Assembly (NCBI RefSeq): GCF_023973825.1 | Contig: NC_090125.1 | Location: 372,001-436,000 of the forward strand | Direction: 5' to 3' | Length of the DNA: 64,000 bases | Origin: Plasmodium brasilianum | Taxonomy: Eukaryota; Apicomplexa; Aconoidasida; Haemosporida; Plasmodiidae | In this document: positions 10,781 through 22,597 of the stretch, piece by piece | How positions within the stretch are numbered: position 1 is the first letter of the stretch | How the letters are laid out: each line of letters starts with the position of its first letter | The notes under the pieces: generated by a model | Database searches by the model: none | What the model was told of the DNA's origin: nothing | Seen by the model: only the letters and a program-made list of their open reading frames with translations | Made by a program: the position numbers and the translations under genes

Positions 10781-11785
10781 CTTTCAAATTGGGTACGGCT
10801 ATACACATATATATACGAATATGTGTTGGTATGAATGTACATACATTAATGTGTATATTTGCATATATTTATGTATTCATTTGTATAACAACCTATATGG
10901 TTATAGCCGCATATATCTGTCCTCGTGAACACAGTTTTTCAATGTTTATATGTTTCCCATTTACCCCATTTTCATTTCTCCATGCGTAAAATTATGAACT
11001 CGTACATGTTTTATTAAAAATTTTAAGTATTTCATCATAATGGTTTTATTTGTAATTTTTATCTAATCCTCCCTATATTAATCACTAATTTTATGACTTA
11101 TAAAAATGTTGCCATTTTTTTTTTCTTAAAATTTTATGTGAATTATTTGTGAACACTTAAATATATATTAAATATGTTTTGTATTTATTCAAATGTTTTG
11201 TGCACAATTTATATTTGTTTTAAAGTTTAATTAGTACTGAGTAAAAGTTAGGCTTTACATTTTATTTACATTATTGCGAATTCACATTTCTCGGTGATTT
11301 TAATTTTTTTACAAGAAATGAATTGTACACATGTATATGAGTACACATATATGTATATATGTATATACGTACAAACACATGCGTAGACAACTTTTTCATA
11401 ATGATTAAAAAATTATAAATAAATGCAGTATAAACATTAGCCTTACTCTTTTAATTAATACACATTTGACAAAATATAAAACTATACGCAAAAAGAATAA
11501 ACATGGGAAGTTATGCAACTTTTATATTATCTTCAGTTAATCATATTGAACTTTCATTTTGCATTTTCATTATGCACTTTCATTTTGCATTTTCATTTTG
11601 CATTTTCATTTTGCATTTTCATTTTGCATTTTCATTTTGCATTTTCATTTTGCATTTTCATTTCGCATTTTCATTTCGCATTTTCATTTCGCATTTTCAT
11701 TTCGCATTTTCATTTCGCATTTTCCGATTCACCTGTTTGTTCTTTTCTCTTTACCCACTGATTCTGTCTTCTCCCCTACGCAACC
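10781..11785. other. Convergent intergenic spacer
   Basis: The spacer runs between the ABC transporter stop and the GTPase stop. It is AT-rich, with (TA)n-like sequence near 10800-10830 and 11330-11370, and a 13-bp tandem array at its right end. No gene is seen. Confidence 0.7.
11553..11724. repeat. 13-bp tandem repeat
   Basis: About a dozen copies of a CATTTTCATTTTG unit; the last five or so carry a T-to-C change (TTTCG). Because 13 is not a multiple of 3, all three plus frames stay open and encode the same cyclic peptide. These frames are therefore not genes. The array ends about 60 bp beyond the stop codon of the GTPase gene. Confidence 0.9.
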
Positions 11786-14700
11786 CTATAACTTGTTTTT
11801 TGAAAAATCTAACATTCCATACTTCTTATGATATGGCACCAAAGATGGCCTCGAAACAACGTCCACATTTTTCAGCGTATACAAGTTGAATTCGATGCTT
11901 TGAAAGGAATAAAATGTAATACTGCCCAAACCTTGTACATATATATCATAATTGCTACTATCTATATCTGCACAAGGGTTATTTATACTGAAGTAGCATT
12001 TTTTAAAATCACTAATTTGGTCAAAACGCTCAACTGAAAAAGGGGGATAAAGAAAACCATTTTTTATTTTTTCTTTCAAAAAATTAGTTGCATCTTTAGA
12101 AAAATTTTTTCTTTTTATGATAGGAATTTTTTCTGACATAAAAAAGGACATAATGGAGTAAAACTTTTTTATACTTAAAATTTGAATATATAAAATACCA
12201 CCAATAAATATGAAATCATTTTCATTTATATAAATGGACGGTATTTTTTTTTTTAATTTTGTGCACACTACATGTTTCAGTTCGTCAAAGTTTAAGTAAG
12301 ATAAAAGAGAATTATGCGAAATTATTCCGGGAGTATCATTAATAGTTATATTTTTATTTAATTTTATCTGAATATTTTTTAAAGTAGTTCCTGGGATAAT
12401 ACTATTACTTATTGACAAATGTTTGTTATCTTTTTTTTCTATATTCTTTAGTAAATAATTTATTAATGACGACTTTCCGCTGTTGGCATTACCAACAATG
12501 TAAATATTAATTTTTTTTTGAATTTGTTTTTTTTCTCTATTTTTGTATTTTTCCAAGGCATATTCTGAGTTACCTTTTCCTTTCTCAGCTTCACCCCAGT
12601 AAAACTCTCCCTCGTCACCTTTTCCCTCATTATCTTCTCCCTCGTTATCTTCTCCCTCATTAGCTTCTCCCTCATTAGCTTCTCCCTCATTAGTTTCTCC
12701 CCCCTTAGCTTCTCCATCGTCAACTTCTTCCCCCTCCTGACGTGAGTTCCTCAGAATGTTTCCAACGGTTGGGTGGCTCTGCTCTTCTGTTCTCAGTGAA
12801 CCTGGGTAATTACTATCCATCTTTTTTCTATCCATTAATGACGATTCTTGCTTACTCTTTTTGTCCTTCTTTTTAGGAACAATCCAACTTCTCATACAAG
12901 CAGTAAAAATTAGTTTTTTCACATTGTATCCCGTTTTTGAACTTACTAAAAAGATGTTTTTAAATAATATATTTATTTTATTATTTTTCAGAAAATTATA
13001 GACATAATTTTTAACAGTGAATTCTTTGTGCCCTGGTAACAAATCTATCTTATTTACACAAAAGTAAAACCCTTCCATCATTTTTTTATCTTTGTTCATT
13101 TTCATATAAATATTAAATAATTTTTTCAAATTCGAGTATACATATAAATCTAGTATATCCACAATATATATAATAGAACACCTTTTTTTAAAAATATTTA
13201 TAACATACTTTTCAAAATCTTGTGCACTAATTTCATTATTATTAATATAATTAATTATTAAATTATTGTTTATCCTGTTTTTATATTTTAAATCAAAACA
13301 CCTTTCACATATGTAAGCTTTTTTGTTGTTACCCTCTTCATCTTCTACTTCTTCTTCCTCTTTGCTCCTTTTCATTAGAATACCATTTTTTTGGTACTTA
13401 TCTAATTCATACTTTTCGGTTTTATTACCATCATTATTTTTATTCCTCATATTCGTGTAACAAAAACTTTCCGTGCCTTGTAAAATTTTGTTAATACCTT
13501 CCTCTCTAAGTCTAAAAATTTCGTTTAATTTGTACCTATAATTTTCTTCCTTCTCTTTTTCATTCTCATTTTCATTTTGTTCATATATATCACTTAATAT
13601 TTTTTTTTCATCTAAATTATCATCTTTATTTATGATTTTTTCATAAATATGATTTTTTAAAAATCCAAATTTCTTATTGTCATTTGACTGAAATGTTATA
13701 CCACATCCAATACAAGTGTCCTTACTCAACTGAACTTTAACATTCATACTTTTAAAAAATTCGGATATTCTTTCTTTTTCTTTTTCCTTATTTGACTTTT
13801 CTTTATCCTCATCATTTCTTTTTTCATCATTCTCATCTTCTATACTCCTTGCTCTTAAATCGTCATTATTATTATTTTTTAAAATTTGTTTAATACGTTT
13901 TTCAATTTCCTCTTCAGCGTCAACATTATTTTCCTGTATGTCTAATTGATTTGAGCTGTCATGTTCACTAGTAACCTTTTTCGGTTTCGATTTTTTTTCT
14001 GCTTCATTCTTCAGCTGCTTATATACTTCTTCATAATTTGCAATATTAATATATTTTTTAACATTCTCGTTAATTCTTTCCAGACTTAAAAAGTCAACCG
14101 CACTTCTTTGCCTTTCTAACATCTTTTCCAAATAGCCATTATTCTTCTCATTAACTAACTTTAATTTATTTTTCTTACCCTCCTTACTGCTTACACTTTT
14201 TTCATTATATATGTTCTTATCATAATCATTACCATTACCATTACCATCACTATCACCATCACCATCTCCATCATTCTGTGTACTTTCCTTGTTGTTCGTC
14301 TCTTCTCTATTATTTTCAATCTTCAAGTCCATCATACTATCAATATTTTCAAAACTTTCCAACTCTTCGTCAATTTGTGCACTGAATGCCTCGTCAACCT
14401 CTTGCTCCATATCAACACCATCAATCGCATCCTTTACATTCTTTCGTTTTTCCGTACGTTTGTCCGTGCGTTTGTTCCTACGCCTGCCCGTCCTTTTGTC
14501 CTTACTATCGTTTTTTACCTCGTTGTTGTCTTCCTTTTCTCCCCTTTTGTTCATCTCTGCGCAAGCGGAAAAACAAACCATCTTTCGATATGTTCCGAAA
14601 AACAGGCCCCTTTTTTTACATCCCCAAAAAACATTACCCCTTTTTTTACATCCCCAAAAAACATTACCCCTTTTCCCCCTACTAACATTTGACGTTCCAT

Positions 14701-17700
14701 GGTAAGAATAATAAAACAATTTAAAATTTCTTCCCCCTTTTCTCACTTCATCTTTTGAGTTGGAAAATAAATTAAAATATTTGTTTTCTACTTTACACTT
14801 TTGTAAAATTTCGTTCATATTAAAAAATTCATCTTTTTCACTGAAGCAGTAATTTTTTAAAAATTCGCTAAATGACATAAAGCTCATATTATTCTCTTCT
14901 TTTAATTGGTCTAAGTAACGTTGTATATTTTTACTAAGATTAGAATTATACAATTTTAAAGTACTAATTAAAGTATTGTAGTTATTAATTTCTTTTCTAT
15001 TATTAATATATACTTTTAAATTAAAAGAAATGTAATCATTTTCAAAAAATGTATGCTCATTTAGTAATTTATAATAAATAATGCTTTTATTATCTCCCTT
15101 TTCTTTTTTTTTATTTATAATTTTGTTATATATATCGCTATCAATTAGAATTTCCTCTTTATCAGAATAATTATAATTACATAAAAAATTTAACTTGTTA
15201 CTTTCCTCACTTGTGTCATTTAGTCCATTTTTTTTTTCTTCAGACAAATAATTAATTTCCAATTTCTTTAGTTCATAAAAATGCAAATCATCCCCCCATA
15301 CATTTAAATAAATATACAGCAAACTACCCAAATTTTCCTCATTTAATTCCTTGTTTTTAACAATTCTGTTATTTATTTCTTTGATAATATTTTGCTTTTT
15401 ATAAAATCTCTTCTTATATGACGGTAGAGACTGTAGTTCATCCAGCATCGCATCGTCGATCAGCCTTAAACCAACATCATTTAAAAATTTATTACCGCTA
15501 CGATTACCGCTACGATTACTGCTACTATTACCGTTACTAATTACACTGTGCATTTTTCCTTCTTTTATATTTTCCCACATATCATCTACAAAATTGTTTG
15601 CTCCATCTTCGTACGCTATAACACCAACGTCCGTTCGAAATTCGCATTTATACTTATTATTGTACACAAATTTTATTAATATTATGTCATCTTTATTTTT
15701 ATCCTCCTCCTCCTCCTCCTCCTCTTTTTCTTCACTACTATCCGTTTCACCTTTATCATTACTTTTAACTAACGCATACGATAGGCAATTTAAATGTTCC
15801 ATATCATTCGTTTCGTTCCTTTCATTCCTTTCATTTCTCTCTTCATATTTTCCCCTATAATTACGCTTGTAATTTCCGCTAGAAATCTTTTCCTGAACAT
15901 CCTCTTCTTTTCCAAATTCATCATAATCATACTTTCCCTTCATTTTGTTATTATATTCTACATCATCAGATGGGCCTCTGCATTGGATGTGTCCACCATA
16001 TTCACTTCTATCATCGTTTCTTTTATTATTTCTGTTCTCACTAGAACATGCCTTATCACCTCCTTCGGTTTCCTTCCCATAGGCATTTTCCTGGTTACTT
16101 CCTCCTTCCCTCTCATTATGGACATCTCCATCACCATCTATACCATTGGTGTAACCACTACTTCTAACACTTCCTCCGTCGTTGTAGTTATTTCCACTTC
16201 CTCCACGGCTCTCTTCAATGTTATCCCCTCCGTCTCTGTCCTCATTGCCATTCTCTCCGTCTCTGTCCTCATTGCCATTTTCTCCGTCTCTGTCCTCATT
16301 GCCATTCTCTCCGTCAATGTCCTCATTGCCATTCTCTCCGTCAATGTCCTCATTGCCATTCTCTCCGTCAATGTCCTCATTGCCATTCTCTCCACCCTCG
16401 TCGTCCTTTAACTCCTGCTCAACAAGGTCCCCTGGTTCCAAATCGTTCATTCTACTCTTTCCGTTTTTTCTTGATATTTTATCCTTTTCTCTATATTTTT
16501 GTCTTTTTGTTTGTCTGTTCGTTTGTTTGTTTGTCTGTTTTTTTTTTTTTTTTTCTCCTTCTCCTTCTCTTCCTTTCTAGAGGGAACTAGATCTTCCCCT
16601 TCTTCTTCTTCTTCTTCTTCCCCTTGGTAATCCCCATCATTAAGTATATTTTGAACTTCATTAATATTTCTTCTCTCCTCCAATGAACTAAACTTGTCTA
16701 GATAGTTATCAAACGTTCTCACATTTCGGACATTAATTTTTTTATTTTTATTGAGGAGGTTACGTTCTTCCTGCTCAACAAATTTCTGTAGTTGCATTAC
16801 GTTTTCTTTTTCTTGACACTTTTCAAGTAAGGATGTATTCAATGTATTGTATATTTTATGTATGTCTATATTGTATTTTACAAACACATTTTTATAGGTA
16901 TCTTTACCAAAAAATAAATTAATATATGGTTCAATTTCTCTAATTTCCAAGGTATTATATTCTATCTTCTTAATATATTCATCTAGTTTTTCATTTTCTT
17001 CTTTCGTATTTTTATTATCGATGTTTACATTTACTTCCTCCTCTGTTTCTTTATACAGTAACTTATCGTTATTCAAAAAATTTTTATCATTAACCAATTC
17101 GGGGGTAACAAAAGTAGTGCTTCTGTAAAAGCAATTATTGCTTGAATCTATTTTATGGTTATTCCTGCTGTTCACACTGTGCATGGTATTCATGTTGCCA
17201 ATGCTACTGCTGATTTTATTTTTTTTTTTTTTTTCATTCTTTTTTTTTTTTTAATTTCTTCGTTAACATCATAATCAAAATTAACCATTCTTAGTAAGTT
17301 CATGATACTGTAATCAAAAGAATATTCAAAATCTTCCGTTTTTCTTTCTTCTTTTATTTTCAAATATTCAATAACAATATTTGTACAAATGCAAGCCAAT
17401 ATAGAAACTAACTCAGTCTTCTTTAGTCTATCACTTTCACTAAAGTTTTCCTTAAATATTTTTTCAAAATTGCTCATAAAGAGTTCATTTTTTATTTTTT
17501 GTTTTTTTATTTCTCTTCCTCCAACACATCCACCGCTTTTTGCTCTATCGCTCCATGTTTCATCATAATACTCATATCCTTGTCTTCTTCTATTTAGTGG
17601 TAAAAGGAAACATCGAGGAAAGTCATCATATGCATACGTATTCTTTTGGTCATTCTTATTATTCCTGTATCTGTCGTTATTCTTCCTTCTATTGTTCCTA

Positions 17701-17906
17701 CTTAATTTAAGGTGGAAATCAGTTTTGCCAAATGCCTTTATATTTTTATTCTCATTTATGTTCAAACTGTTTACGTTATAATTCACAAAAAACAAATTTT
17801 CAAATTTCCTTTTTTTTAGAAAATAGGAGTTACATTTTGTATATATCAAAAATATGAAAACTACGAAATAAAGGTATACTCTTAAAAACATTTTACTCTT
17901 GGACAT
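11786..17906 (-). CDS. Circularly permuted YqeH/NOA1-type GTPase, probably apicoplast; two frameshifts
   Basis: Three overlapping minus-strand frames (17906-17190, 17193-16447, 16450-11786) read as one protein of about 2,040 residues broken at two poly-A tracts. The start at 17906 gives a hydrophobic leader (MFLRVYLYFVVFIFLIYTK) and then a basic Asn/Lys stretch, as in apicoplast-targeted proteins. The last frame has the YqeH/NOA1 order: zinc finger CIGCG ... CERCF, then G4 NKIDLLP (about 13025-13065), G5 SSKTG (about 12930), G1 GNANSGKSS (about 12470-12500), PGTT (about 12390) and G3 DTPG (about 12335). The C-terminal YVQGLGSI matches the family's DIVxxGLG element. YqeH-type GTPases assist small-ribosomal-subunit assembly in bacteria and organelles. 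Acidic and Asn/Gly repeats (16212-16395, 12600-12720) are parasite inserts. Whether the frameshifts are real or assembly errors is open. Confidence 0.8.
16212..16395 (-). repeat. 27-bp in-frame repeat in the GTPase gene
   Basis: About six copies of a 27-bp unit encode a nine-residue acidic repeat, GENGNEDID or GENGNEDRD. The array lies near the start of the third frame of the GTPase gene. The opposite strand is also open, giving spurious frames. Confidence 0.9.
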
Positions 17907-18337
17907 TATATAACCACAAAAAAAAAAAACAAAATTAAAAAAAAATAATAAAATAAAGAAATAAAATAACAAAGAAATAAAATAATAAAAAAAAAAATAA
18001 TTAAATAAAACAAAATAAAACAAAATAAAACAAAACAAAACAAAATAAAATAAAAGGAGCATAAAATAAAAGGAGCATAAAATGAAAAAACAGAAAAACG
18101 GAAAAAATATCAACAAACACATTTGCAGCTTGTGCAAAAATATTTCAATGCATGTATAATATCACAAATGACAGACATATATTACACTTAGGCCTACAAA
18201 AATAAACGAACTTGTAACAATTCATATATGACATTTGGACGTGTACTATATATTTATATTTATAGCCAAAAAAATGTGAAGAAAAAATATAAAACAAAGC
18301 AAAATAAAATAAAGAAGTATTTTCTTTTATAAATAAA

Positions 18338-18384
<47 letters not shown>

Positions 18385-18465
18385 ATATGAGGCAAAAGGC
18401 GATAAAAAATTTTCTTAAACAGATTTTCACCTGTTACTCAAAATTAAAAAAAAAAAAATAAAAAA
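17907..18465. other. Divergent intergenic region, GTPase / PRCC gene
   Basis: The region contains Lys/Phe-type low-complexity runs (about 17930-18060), with a short AAAACAAAATAA-like repeat, and (TA)n at about 18340-18380. The long open frame extending upstream of 17906 is this low-complexity DNA, so I do not use it for the GTPase start. Confidence 0.65.
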
Positions 18466-19947
18466 ATGAAACATAAGGTTAAGGTAAAAAATGGAAAGAA
18501 AAAAAATACAGTCCAAGATGAAGAATATTTAAGTAGGGAAATCGAAAAAGAAGGCAGACTAAAGAGCGAGCAAATGAGTGAACAAATGAGTGAACAAATG
18601 AGTGAACAAAAGAGCGAACCAAAGAGCGAACCAAAGAGCGAAAGAAAAAACGAACTAGTGAACGAACGAAAAAATCAAGTTAAACTGCAAGACGAAAGAA
18701 GCAAAGAAGCAAGTGATCCGAAAAGCAGTGAAGAAAAGAACCAAAGAATACCTTGCGGATTGTCATTACCCAAGTCAAACACTAGTTGCACGCAATCAAA
18801 ACATAATTTAGGCCAACTACTCGGCATGTATTGTTCCAGTGATGAAGAAAACGAAGGAAAATCTAATCAAGGAAATTCTAGTGAAAGAAATTCCGAAGAA
18901 AACAATTCCGAAGAAAACAATTCTGAAGAAAACTATTCCGAAGAAAAAAAATCTAAAGAAAAAAAATCTAAAGAAAACAATTCTGATCAAGGCAATGATA
19001 TAATACACGATAACAAGAATCATAGTCATTGGTATAAAAAAGCTAAAGACAATAAATATAATCATCAACAAGTCAAAGAAAAAAATGAGAACAAAAATAA
19101 AAAGGGAAAGGAACTTGTACAAAATATTAATAAGGAAGAAGCAGAAAAGGCTGAAATGAGGAATAATTACAGCGAAATATTAAGCAAGGACTCCAGTAGC
19201 GATCAATATGATGCATATACCGAAAATTGTATCAACAGAAATGACCTTACAGGTAATGAGAAGAATCAAAAATTGAAGCGTATCAACATAAATGCGAATA
19301 ACTCATTACACAAAATATATAAACAAAATTATAATGATATAAAAAAAGAACATTCACGTTCTAATGAAACTAAAATTGTAACTGGCAATGTGGATAGTAC
19401 TTATGAGAATTATCAACTTAATACATGTCAAAATAATAGTAATTATTTCCCAAGTTTTAATTATTATAATGCGGGTAGTTGTAATATGAGTAGCAACCCA
19501 TACGACTATAGTGTGAGCAATATGTATAATTCCAACATGAAAAACCCGCACAGTTATAGTTCGAACAACCCACACAACTATAATGCAAAGAATAACATAA
19601 ATGTAAAAAAAAAGTCTGAAAAATTCAACTGTTTAGGGTTTTCAAAAAACAAAGAGATGAATGTGGATTTAGCAAATATTCCAGTAGTAGATCAAAGGGA
19701 AATTTTAAGTGACTGGAAACCGAATATCATACAAGAGGAAAAAAAAAATCAAAAGTATAATATAAAAACAAAGGTTTATAATGCCGCTAATAATACATTT
19801 GATAAAGTTATTATTCATGGGAAAAATCAGAAACGAAAACATCAAATAAATTGGCTAGCTAAAGAAGCAGTTGAAAAAGAATATGAAATTTTGCAGAAAA
19901 CAAACTGTACTAAAAGGAGAACAGCTAACGACAAATATGGGTGGTAA
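18466..19947 (+). CDS. PRCC C-terminal domain protein
   Basis: The protein has 493 residues. The first 350 or so are low complexity, with SEQM/SEPK repeats (about 34-62), SEEN/SKEK repeats (about 138-170) and later Asn/Tyr/Ser-rich sequence. The last 90 residues carry the PRCC signature: VVDQREILSDW, then KRKHQINWLAKEAVEKEYE, ending in RRTANDKYGW. Human PRCC ends with the equivalent RRKHQITYL ... KYGF. PRCC-family proteins are nuclear and linked to splicing complexes and, in mammals, to MAD2B localisation. I infer a nuclear splicing-associated role here. The start is the first ATG after the poly-A leader at about 18450, and no intron is needed. Confidence 0.85.
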   Translation: MKHKVKVKNGKKKNTVQDEEYLSREIEKEGRLKSEQMSEQMSEQMSEQKSEPKSEPKSERKNELVNERKNQVKLQDERSKEASDPKSSEEKNQRIPCGLSLPKSNTSCTQSKHNLGQLLGMYCSSDEENEGKSNQGNSSERNSEENNSEENNSEENYSEEKKSKEKKSKENNSDQGNDIIHDNKNHSHWYKKAKDNKYNHQQVKEKNENKNKKGKELVQNINKEEAEKAEMRNNYSEILSKDSSSDQYDAYTENCINRNDLTGNEKNQKLKRININANNSLHKIYKQNYNDIKKEHSRSNETKIVTGNVDSTYENYQLNTCQNNSNYFPSFNYYNAGSCNMSSNPYDYSVSNMYNSNMKNPHSYSSNNPHNYNAKNNINVKKKSEKFNCLGFSKNKEMNVDLANIPVVDQREILSDWKPNIIQEEKKNQKYNIKTKVYNAANNTFDKVIIHGKNQKRKHQINWLAKEAVEKEYEILQKTNCTKRRTANDKYGW

Positions 19948-21173
19948 TGGTAAAATTATATTAAAACTGTTCCATTCCCATAGTATTTTAATTTCATTTT
20001 ATTATGCGCTATTTTAACGTATTTTACGTTATTTTGTTTTAATTTTTTTTTTTTTTTGTTTCCTTTGTACAGTGTATTTTTGTATTTCACACCGTACAGC
20101 AATATTTCCTCTCCTTTACTTTCCCCCCTTTCCCCTTCTTTTATTACACAGACATAAAATTTTTTTAGTAAATACTTTGTTTTTCAAATTTCAAAAAAAA
20201 AAAAAGGAGAATTAAAAATACATATATGCATATATGCTTACATGCATACATATATCCGTACACACATGTACTCACGTATACACATATATGTGTAAGTGTA
20301 AAACGAAAAATGGCTGAATTTAATTATAGTTATTTAAAAGTTATTTTTTAAACAAATAAGGACTATGAATACTTATATGATTAATTCTATACACAACATA
20401 AAATGTATTTTTTTATTTTATAAAAATAGGTAACAAAATGAAAACATTTGTAAAAAAAAAAAATGAAAAAACAAAAAACTCTTTATAATTGTAAAGTTTT
20501 TAATTTAAAATTAACGTAAATGATATCACACACAGGAACGCCCATATACACATATATAATATATTATATGTACATATATTGTAACATTCCTTAAAATTGA
20601 AGTGCGCATTCCCCCTTTTTATGAAATGGGATTTAGATATAACAACAATATACACAAATATGGACGCATACACACGACATAAATAAACTGTATTAATTTA
20701 TATATTCTAAATATTATTATATTAAAAATATAAAAATTAAAACTTTGAATTAAAAATTAGATCTTTGCGTATTACAGTATAAATAAAAATGGATAAAATA
20801 TTAAAAGTATTTTTTTTTTTTTTTTTGGAAGTATAACTACTTACACATATATATATAACTGTTCCGTTTTCCATTCACATAAGATTGTAACAACAATATT
20901 TCCCTCCTCACTTTCCTATATAATATTCACTCTATATGCATGTACACATTATATAAATAACACAAATTTAATCATGTTTTTAATTCATAAAAAAGTTGTT
21001 CTGTGTTGTAATACTTTTCTTCTATTATAATCACTTTACCCATTTTACTCATTATAATTTATATTAATATACATACATTTATACATTTATACATTTATAC
21101 ATTTATACGTATATATGTGTATATGTGTATATATATGTTTTTTTTTTTTTTTTTCTTATTTTGTTTCAGAATT
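19948..21173. other. Convergent intergenic spacer
   Basis: The spacer separates the stops of the PRCC gene and the thioredoxin-like gene. It is AT-rich with poly-A/T tracts and CATATA-type runs near 20220-20300. No gene or structured RNA is seen. Confidence 0.7.
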
Positions 21174-21842
21174 TCAAGCTTTATTTGATTCAGTTGGAGT
21201 AGTTGGCTCAGTTGGAGTAGTTGGTTCAGTTGGAGCAGCTGGTTCAGTTGGAGCAGCTGGTTCAGTTGGAGTAGTTGGTTCAGTTGAAGCAGCTGGTTCA
21301 GTTGGAGCAGCTGGTTCAGTTGGTGTAGCTGGCTCAGTTGGGGTAGTTGATTCTTTTTTTTTACTCACTCTTTCAAGTAATTGATTATAAAATTTGATTA
21401 TTTCATCAGATTCGAATAACATGAAATCATTTACTTCAAGTACTGGTACTTGGATTTTACCTCCCTTTGCATCTAACTCTTCATAAAAAGAACTTTTTTC
21501 AAGATGATTATCCTTATTATTAATATTTTTTAATAAAACAACAATAGGTTTATCTGTTTTTACTAATTCTTCTATTTTACTATTATCTTCAACTTTTGCA
21601 ATGTGAACATTCTCATTGTTCTCTAAAAAACTGCTTACTTTTGTACAGTACGAACATAAAGAGCTATAATAAATAGAAGTTACAAACTGGCTTTTAGTTT
21701 CAAAATTTAATTTACTTATTAAATCTTCAGCATTACTTACAACTTCTAATTTTTTATATTTATCTACTCCAAGTGTGAAACTAATGTTATTTCTACTTAA
21801 TCCTAAAAAGAAGAGGGCTATAACAAACAAAAAGGCCTTCAT
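21174..21842 (-). CDS. Secreted thioredoxin-like protein with PTEP repeat tail
   Basis: The protein has 222 residues. The N-terminus is a clear signal peptide (MKAFLFVIALFFLGL, about 1-22). A thioredoxin-fold region follows, with the redox motif CSYC (around residues 59-62) in YSSLCSYCTKVSSFL, and a PVLEVND strand where thioredoxins have their cis-proline region. The last 50 or so residues are tandem PTEPAA/PTEPTT units of 18 bp. A signal peptide plus CxxC indicates a secretory-pathway oxidoreductase or a vacuole/apical-organelle protein. No KDEL-type ER retention signal is present; the end is ESNKA. The repeat probably varies between strains. The partner and substrate cannot be told from sequence. 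The start is the only ATG giving the leader. Confidence 0.8.
   Translation of the reverse strand: MKAFLFVIALFFLGLSRNNISFTLGVDKYKKLEVVSNAEDLISKLNFETKSQFVTSIYYSSLCSYCTKVSSFLENNENVHIAKVEDNSKIEELVKTDKPIVVLLKNINNKDNHLEKSSFYEELDAKGGKIQVPVLEVNDFMLFESDEIIKFYNQLLERVSKKKESTTPTEPATPTEPAAPTEPAASTEPTTPTEPAAPTEPAAPTEPTTPTEPTTPTESNKA
21183..21350 (-). repeat. 18-bp in-frame PTEP repeat
   Basis: Nine or so copies of an 18-bp unit encode PTEPAA or PTEPTT at the C-terminus of the thioredoxin-like protein. One copy has ASTEPTT. The plus strand is also open through the array; that frame is a shadow. Confidence 0.9.
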
Positions 21843-22312
21843 GTTTAAAATAAAACAAAAAACAAAAATATAAAAGTAAAGGTAAATAAAAACGTAAAGG
21901 TAGGGGAAAAAAAGTAAAGGTATAAATAAAAATAAACGTAAATGCGCAAAGGTAAAGGTAGAAGTTAAATTAAAATTGAACAGAAAAATTAAACAAAAGA
22001 AATAATAAATTAAATAAAAAAATTAAAAAAATTTATATTAATTATAATTAGGTTCTATATCTTAAAATTTGTATTAAAATTTAATTATTATATAATAATT
22101 AAATTTATTTATTTGTTTAAAATTATTTTAGGTTTTTTAAAAAGATTCACTAAAATTTATGATTACACTTTTTTTATATTTTTCGTAGGAAATAATATAA
22201 ATAAAATATTTTATTATAATTATGTATAAATATATATTTTTTATATACAACATGTACAATAAATTAATCTAACTGTTTTAACAAAAAAAAACCAAAAAAA
22301 AAAAACAGTTAA

Positions 22313-22597
22313 TTAAGAGTATACCAGGCTTTCTTTGTTTGATGCATAGGGAACTAATCGAATATACAATAAAAAAAATGTAGTAAGGTAAGAAACCCAT
22401 TTCCTCAATTTTAATTCAAAGAAAAAATAATAAACAACAAAACAAAAAAAAATTAGGTGAAATAATAGATCCTTCAAAAAGAGAACGTATGGCTTTTCAC
22501 TAACACAAGAAAAATGCTTGTAATGCATTAAAATTATTCCGTACGAAAAAGAAACATTCAAAAGAAGATTGAAGAACAAAAAAATAACGTTCACCAC
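22313..22597 (-). CDS. Possible small membrane protein, doubtful
   Basis: An open frame of about 94 residues has two or three hydrophobic segments and ends in a mixed, not obviously low-complexity sequence (RLVPYASNKESLVYS). It has no ATG at its 5' end: the frame begins at GTG codons just downstream of a 16-bp poly-A tract. A short ATG-led stretch lies just upstream in another frame. It may be the last exon of a small gene, or chance. I do not recognise a family. Confidence 0.25.
   Translation of the reverse strand: MVNVIFLFFNLLLNVSFSYGIILMHYKHFSCVSEKPYVLFLKDLLFHLIFFCFVVYYFFFELKLRKWVSYLTTFFLLYIRLVPYASNKESLVYS

Noticed and set aside
15794..16411. 205-codon plus-strand frame opposite the GTPase gene
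   Set aside because: It is antisense to a repetitive acidic coding region, and its Ser/Ile/Val repeats mirror that array. No independent gene features.
17907..18137. N-terminal extension of the GTPase to 18137
   Set aside because: The upstream part is Phe/Leu low-complexity from A-rich spacer repeats. Starting at 17906 gives a normal signal peptide of the expected length.
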